A stretch of 64,000 bases of DNA from Pegea sp. RAD2-039 (Eukaryota > Chordata > Thaliacea > Salpida > Salpidae). Where the stretch lies: contig JAQGEQ010000263.1 of assembly GCA_034620365.1 (NCBI GenBank), positions 496,001 through 560,000 of the forward strand, in the 5' to 3' direction. How positions within the stretch are numbered: the first letter of the stretch is position 1; every line of letters begins with the position of its first letter. Below, one piece after another: positions 55,197-64,000 of the stretch. The notes beneath the pieces are model-generated. The model had not been told where the DNA came from. It was given only the letters and a program-made list of their open reading frames with translations, and ran no database searches. The position numbers and the translations under genes were made by a program.

Positions 55197-58100
55197 ACAA
55201 ATATTCATTTTATTTTATTTTTCTCTATACAACATAAACCGTTTCATGCATGACTGCGTTCAAAACAGGAACAGAAAAATATTGATTTTTATAATTTTTA
55301 CATAAATGAAACACATATCTTACTACTTTATGAAATTACATGATTTTTTTCTCATATTTTTATCGTTGTACGAAATTGTGTGTTTATTAGTGTAAATAGT
55401 AAAATCGTTTCCAACTAAATCAAAAACTATTAAATCAAATTTTAGTAAATTTTAAAACAGAAAAATGCTTTTTACAAAACTGAAAACCATTTATTTTTAA
55501 ATTTATTTGATAAATATGATTATCTCTAATTACATTGTTTTTTAAACTTGGTTTTACTTAAACTAAAAATGTCTAATTAGACTAATTTATAAAGTAGCAA
55601 TTGTTGGGTGACAACAAAAAGCTCAAATAATTTTATAAAAAATTAACTTACTTAGAAATCAAAACACATTTATTTTTACATATTTTAGATTCTGGCTAAT
55701 ACAGTGATGAATTAGCTAGCAAACATTTAAAGTAGAAATATAAAAACTAATGTCACCGCAAGACTTACTTTTAAAATATATATTACATAACAAGAACATT
55801 TTTTTCCAAAAACAAATGTAAAAAGATCATATTATCTTAAAACAATTTTTTCTAAACAAATTAGCTGCTTATAAACTGTTATAATTAATTTTATTTTGTA
55901 CCTATCTATTTTTTATCCTCTATTTTATAAATTGTGAAGTTTTAAGTTTATTTTTGTTTAATTTTACTTAAATGTTCTATAAAGATTCATTTTTACTTTT
56001 TAAAATACCTAATAAAACCTAAAAATATTTAAATTAAAAACTATTAATTATCTAAATTGTTCTTAATAGATAACTCTTTCAGAGAGCAATTAGCAGCTAA
56101 AAATTTTTAACACCTTTAATATGAAGACTTTTAATTTGAAGTAATTCTTTTACAGTAGACCTATTTCTCTTACATTGCGTAACTGAAGTATAAATCATAA
56201 TTATAAAGATTGATTTTTATATCAAACTTAAATATAAATAAATGTTTATTATAAACAGCTTAATTATCTTACATTAATTCATAAAACTTTCTTTTATTCT
56301 GGCTAATGATATACGATCTACACTAAAGTATACTTTATTATAGGAAATACTAAAAAGCAATTAAAATGAAATACTTGAATGGAAACTATTTATGCTGACA
56401 GAAAATAAATTAAAGTTATATAATTTTTAAATTCTACTTTCTAGAATTAAGTTGATAGTTTAAAAGAAAAAGTTATGGTCAAGGCGAAGTTTTAAGTTTC
56501 TGGTAGTAAATCAGTTATTTAGTTTGAATAAAAATGACTTTATCTACGAGGATATGCAAAGTGTTTTTAAGTTTTAAAATCTATATAGAAAAACAATTAC
56601 GATTTAAAAAATCAGCTAAATTACATCTAAATAAATTTTGAGGTTTGAATTTCATACAACTGCTGACGCTTTGGTTAAAATTCTAAAATCACATTAACTT
56701 AATGCTTTTGTAATTTGGGTTGGTTGTTTTTTGTTTTCAGCTTTTTTTAGTTGTTTCTCGTAGATAATAAAAAAATCAACAAAAAAAATTATACAATTAA
56801 ATTCCAGCATAACAATAGAAATAAGAATAAAAGAAAATTGAATTATTGTAAAATGAAATTGTATTGCTAATAGTATTCAACTTGTACAAAACAACATACA
56901 TTAAAAAAATATTTATTTTATTTACCAAATACTTTTATACAATTAAAATTTCAAATATCAATTAACGTCTTAATCTTACAATTTTTTTTTAAACCTACAA
57001 AATTGTTTCAACTTTTATTCATTAGAATTTGTCAATTAAATATTTTTCCAAGAAATTTTTTTTATTGTTTATCTAGTAACCATATTATTTACCACAAAAC
57101 TTTTGCAAAATTTTAACTTGAAATATTTTATGGTATTCGCACTATTATTTTGCAATTTGAATATTTATGAAAATAAATACCTATTTTAAATTGAAATATC
57201 TTTTAAGCTAATATAGTATAACTATATAAATTGTTATACTTAACCAGAAATTATAAAACTAATTTGTTATACGCCTTCAGGCTTAAACTTGTGATAAGTC
57301 TGAATAACAATAAAAAATAAAAATAAATTTGTAACTAAAATTACTGTTTCTAATCACAAAAATATTCAAAAAGAAAAAGCTAAAAGCAGAAAATTGAGTT
57401 TTAATATTTTATAAACAAACTTGTATAGGGTTTAAATTTAAAATTTGATTTGAGATCGTCAATTTTGACTAATCTTTATTAAAACTTTAAAAATGATTTA
57501 TTTTAAGAAATTATAGAATTGAAATTATGTTGAACAATAGTATTGGAATAAATGCATGATTGAAATAGATATTTATAGAATAGATTGAAAATAAAGATTC
57601 AGATAAAATAGTTTTTCGAAACCATTGAAAAATTTATCTGCAAATGATTTTAAAAATCTAAGGAAGCATCCACACAATTTCAAAAAGATTTCTTATCAGA
57701 CAGTTAAAAAAATGAAATTCTCTGAAAATATTTGCGATGAATCATCTGAAAGAATGTTAAAATTGGTAAAATAGAAACAAAACTGGTTCAAAATTGAACT
57801 GGTTCATCCAGTTTTTCAACAAATGGTGTACATCAATTTTTAATAGAAACTTCACAGCAATCATGAATAAATAAAAGATCTAACCGTACTAACAGAAAGC
57901 AGAATATTATTGTAAGTATCTATTTCCAAATAATCTTTACAACCAGAACTAATTCTTAAAATGAAATGAACTTTTTCAGGTCAATTTTTCAATTAATCAA
58001 CTTCTATCTCATCACATTTTCTGATGACGTCATATGTTGGTTATGGGAAAACTTCAAATGCAGACAATTTGATTTTTGTGGGCGATCTGTGTGGGCTAAG

Positions 58101-58720
58101 AAAGTGGCTTAAGAAGGTTCTTAATCAAAAATGTCAAAAATATATTTCTAGATTTTATCAACCTTAACTTTATTAGCTGAAATTTTTTTTATCTAAAACA
58201 TTTGTCATTTGACTGATGACGTCATCAGTTATGTTTATCTCGCAAGAAATACGTCATCGGTTTTAGTATCGATTTCATTTCAAAATGATGCAAAAATGGA
58301 ACTAGCGATGCTGTAATCTGATTGGATGATTAAAAAAAAGATTTTTAGTTTCAAGATTCTATAATATCAGCTTTATCTGCAAGGATGTGACGTCATTAAC
58401 ACGAGAAGCTGTCAGTTAACCAGATTGTAATCAACGCTAAATGTACACACGTGACAAAACCAGTCAAGCAGAACAACAAGCAGCGAAAGCGTGACGTCAT
58501 TATTGAAAGGAGTGGCATAAAAAGAGTTGAAAGCGGAACTTGAAAGTTGATGAAATGACGTCATCGGGGAGGCAACCACAATTTCGTATTTACACGTCAT
58601 TGGGGGGATTTCCCTCCACTATCAACATTGTGTATGGCCATTTTTGGCAACAAAGATGACAAGAGTTGCTGAGCGTGTTGGGAGCGCTTTCATGTTGCCA
58701 TGACAACCACGCGGTGAGTT
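55197..58720. other. AT-rich intergenic region; TGACGTCA-rich after 58.0 kb
   Basis: 55.2-58.0 kb is A/T-rich. An open stretch at about 57607-57764 (+) contains a short lysine-rich peptide with no ATG at its start and no known family; not called. From about 58020 the composition shifts and TGACGTCA appears repeatedly (near 58024, 58217, 58388, 58491, 58557), leading into the 3' end of the SLC38 gene. Confidence 0.5.
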
Positions 58721-61155
<2,435 letters not shown>

Positions 61156-64000
61156 ACTAGCTTATATGACTTCACTGGTTACAAAAACTCTTAATTACAA
61201 ACTGAAAAAAGAACGTCTGTAAGATTTGGAGCAAAAACTTTAAAATTTTTTGCATTTTTTGTGCATGCGTCATTTTGCTAAGTTAGTTCTGAAGCGTAGT
61301 AAAAGGCGAAGACTCGATGTTCAAAATCTGATCTTGACTTGAGCACAAAAAGACAATGATATAAAAAGTCCTAAAAATGTTCTTAATAACTTCCTGATTT
61401 AATTTTAATGCAACTTAATCTAAAAACTACAACTAAATACAACAATAAAACCAAAAAACGTTTGTACGTGACATCGACTTCTAGAAGACGCTCGCGTTGT
61501 AGTGTCGACTTCTATATCTGTCTCAGTTCCTCTCTTTAAAATATTGTTAGTGAGCCTTCGGGCGAGAAACAAAACAGCGACCCCGTGCGGTCACTACAAC
61601 TTTTGACTTAAAAGCCTCATCCCCATGGCATCAATAGTGTCGGATATGACGTCATGAATAAAACATTGCAGCCTCGGGGATAGAAGCGGCGTCATTGACA
61701 GTCATGATATTTACCATACCAACGATGACGCCATCGTGAAAATTCAGAAAATATTTTAGCAGAAAAAATGAATTTGTACTTTAACTTTCTTATCCACTTG
61801 CTTAGCAACATCATTCACTAGGAAACCAAGCGCTATCACGTGGCTTTTTCCATGTCACGCATCACTGTTTTTAAACTCTCCTGACCGAGCTGTTTGAAGA
61901 TGCTTCCGATAACCTTTCTTTCATCTTTGATGACGCAATCTACGTTTATCCAGCTGATTTCTCACACAGTTAGAGAGAAGGTTCTGTGGTGATGTAGATC
62001 TGAGATTTGAATGTCAATTAGAAAGCAAAGTGTTTTTGTATCGACGATTATGTAACAACACAAATTACGATGACTCGACCACTTTTGCAATGACGTTAAT
62101 TAAAAGTGAAAACGCGATTTTTTGTGCAGCTGTTGCTGATGACGTCATTGTTTATAGAGTCCAGTGAAGATTTGTTTCAAATTTTTAATAATTTCAACTT
62201 AAAACGAATTTCTTTCATGAAATTAAAACTTAAATAATTTTCTAAAAATTTGATTTTTTCTTGCCACTAAATGTCGCTAATGAGCAGCTTACGTCAATTA
62301 CTGAAGCTTTATCTTTCCTAATTCTTCCCAGTCATTAAAAAGTGAATATTTTGTTAAAATAATCGCTACAAACCTGCTACTATGTTAATGTTTGTAAAGC
62401 TTGCTATAAAGTCTAACGACAGCGGGTGGTTTGTATGACATCATCAAGTATTTGAGCTGCTACAAACGAAGGCATTTGGAAAATTTGAAACTTTCTCCAA
62501 TTTATTTTTGAGCGTTTATAAAAGTTTAAATATCCCGAAGGTCTCAAATCTTTTGATTTCAATCGATAAGGTAAATATAGAATGTTGATAAAATCTCAAT
62601 TTTATGAGAGACTCTGTTTCAATCTTTAAAATGATCAAATTATTCGACCGAATCGACAAATTTTGTTCCTATAAAATGATGTTAAATCTTCTTTCTAAAA
62701 GAACAATCCAAAGATATCTGAGTATTCTCTCGATGAATCTACTTATTAAAGACTTTAATATCAGCTCGAATTAACTTCCAGTTTCTTAGGTCTTCAAGAA
62801 GATAATTAGAAGTCAATTTTTATGTTCAAACTTTTCTATTCACCAAGCATTTCTTAAAGATCTTTAAAATCGAATTAACTTTACAAAATCGATGAATAAA
62901 TTGTTTGAAAACCTTTTTATTTTAAATCGAACTTAACTTATAAGAAGCTCAACATTTTTTTGCAAAATTAGTCATGTGACTATTCAATTTTCACACATAA
63001 CTGTTTGTTAAGTAAAATTATTAAACTAAATTACTGTATCTTCATCCATAATCATGTAAAAATTCTTTAGAGTTTGAATAGCTGAAGACTTAATTATAAT
63101 TTAATCGAATTTAAGATAAAATTAAAGTTTTTTATTTAGAAAGTAAAGAAAGTAAATTCCTTAAGCACACTTAACTAAAAACAACTGTAAAAATGATAGA
63201 TGTAAAAATTAAACCATCAAAACTTTTAACAAAGTCAGATATTGCAATATATCAATTCAATTGTTTAATATGAAAACAATTAAGCATTTATAAAACTGTT
63301 GTTTGAATATAAAAGTATTTTTGCAACTTTTAATGAAGATTTTATGCAAACAAGCGACACGCACTTCTAGTTCCGTTGTAAAGTTGTTTACAAAAAGTCT
63401 CAAAAGTCTTTTGATGTAATTTGTAGTTTGAAAAAGATCTTATTATACATCATGATGGAAATTAGAGGAACTTACAAAACAAAAAATTGAAAATATAAAC
63501 CAATTGATGGAGAAAAGAAGTAAAAATGTGGATTAAACTTGAATAAACTTGAAATTGAAATAATTCTTTATTGGAGAAGAAGTTTAAATTTTAGGAAACA
63601 ACTTTTTCTATCAAGTCTAAAATAAATGTATCGATAAATTGATAAAAACTTGAGCTAAAGTAATAAAAAGAGCTAATTTTTTTGTCGCTATGTTTCTAAA
63701 GGTAAAAATGTAAAAAAAAAAGAAGTTTTAATTATAAAAAAATTAAGTATTTAGTAATAATTGATTTATTTATTTCACAATAACATTCTAGAATACTTTA
63801 GTTGTGAAAACGCTTATCTTGCATTAAAATTAATTTTATACAAACTTATTGCTTATTTACTTATTTAATGATTAGTATACAAATAGAAATTTACTTTTTA
63901 AGCACTTTCATTTTTCTACAGCTGAAAATTGTTTTTGAAATCAATCAATTAAAAGATAGAAAAATTCATTTTTATTTTTTTTAAATCCACATTTAAAATA
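61156..64000. other. Region upstream of SLC38
   Basis: A 3' splice-like CCAG on the minus strand lies 19 nt before the SLC38 ATG (exon side at 61174). The less AT-rich part to about 62200 holds TGACGTCA at about 61648 and 62139 and looks like the promoter side of the gene. After 62200 the sequence is A/T-rich and I see no gene. Confidence 0.45.

Noticed and set aside
57604..57764. Short lysine-rich open stretch followed by a GT
   Set aside because: No start codon at its beginning, no partner exon and no family resemblance.
61550..61700. GC-richer stretch considered as a small RNA gene
   Set aside because: I could not fold a convincing tRNA, 5S or snRNA structure or find box motifs.

Overview
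This is a eukaryotic nuclear window, most likely from an invertebrate animal. It is very AT-rich, has spliceosomal GT-AG introns, carries non-LTR retrotransposon debris and encodes animal-type genes: a TRPA ion channel, PIKfyve with FYVE, DEP and TCP-1 domains, the GARP subunit VPS54, CSB/ERCC6 and an SLC38 transporter. Nearly all introns are only about 47-60 nt. The few long ones hold repeats, transposon pieces or other unexplained sequence. I do not assign a species.

Layout. 1-590: 3' end of a LINE. 1740-5256 (+): class I alpha-mannosidase (GH47), 13 exons, 578 aa, complete. 5767-18076 (-): PIKfyve, 43 exons, about 2,134 aa, complete; one intron is a 2.7-kb minisatellite (8668-11425). 20012-20830 (-): TANGO2, intronless. 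21926-26530 (-): CSB/ERCC6 SNF2 ATPase, 20 exons, 1,144 aa. 30169-31557 (+): mitochondrial citrate synthase, intronless. 32881-33316 (+): small acidic secreted protein, 3 exons. 35398-40661 (+): VPS54, 18 exons, 941 aa, with a LINE reverse-transcriptase fragment in intron 1. 41422-41613 (-): small secreted peptide candidate. 42259-49894 (+): ankyrin-rich TRPA channel, about 1,186 aa, with LINE tails in its introns and flanked by an inverted repeat pair. 58721-61155 (-): SLC38 amino-acid transporter, 11 exons, 524 aa. The remaining AT-rich stretches hold no gene I can support.

The exon models were built by hand from splice signals, reading-frame continuity and family resemblance. The summed exon lengths of the mannosidase, PIKfyve, CSB, VPS54, TRPA and SLC38 models all come out divisible by three.

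Functionally, PIKfyve, VPS54, TANGO2, the mannosidase and SLC38 all act in endomembranes or nutrient transport, but there is no operon-like organisation; these are ordinary separate genes. The most unusual signals are non-coding. The palindrome TGACGTCA occurs about 40 times, concentrated in a few higher-GC gene segments and in both exons and introns. Four exact copies of the E-box palindrome GTCACGTGAC are present. PIKfyve and part of CSB are rich in AAGATC-type words. Two 51-nt introns of VPS54 each carry two TGACGTCA copies near their ends.
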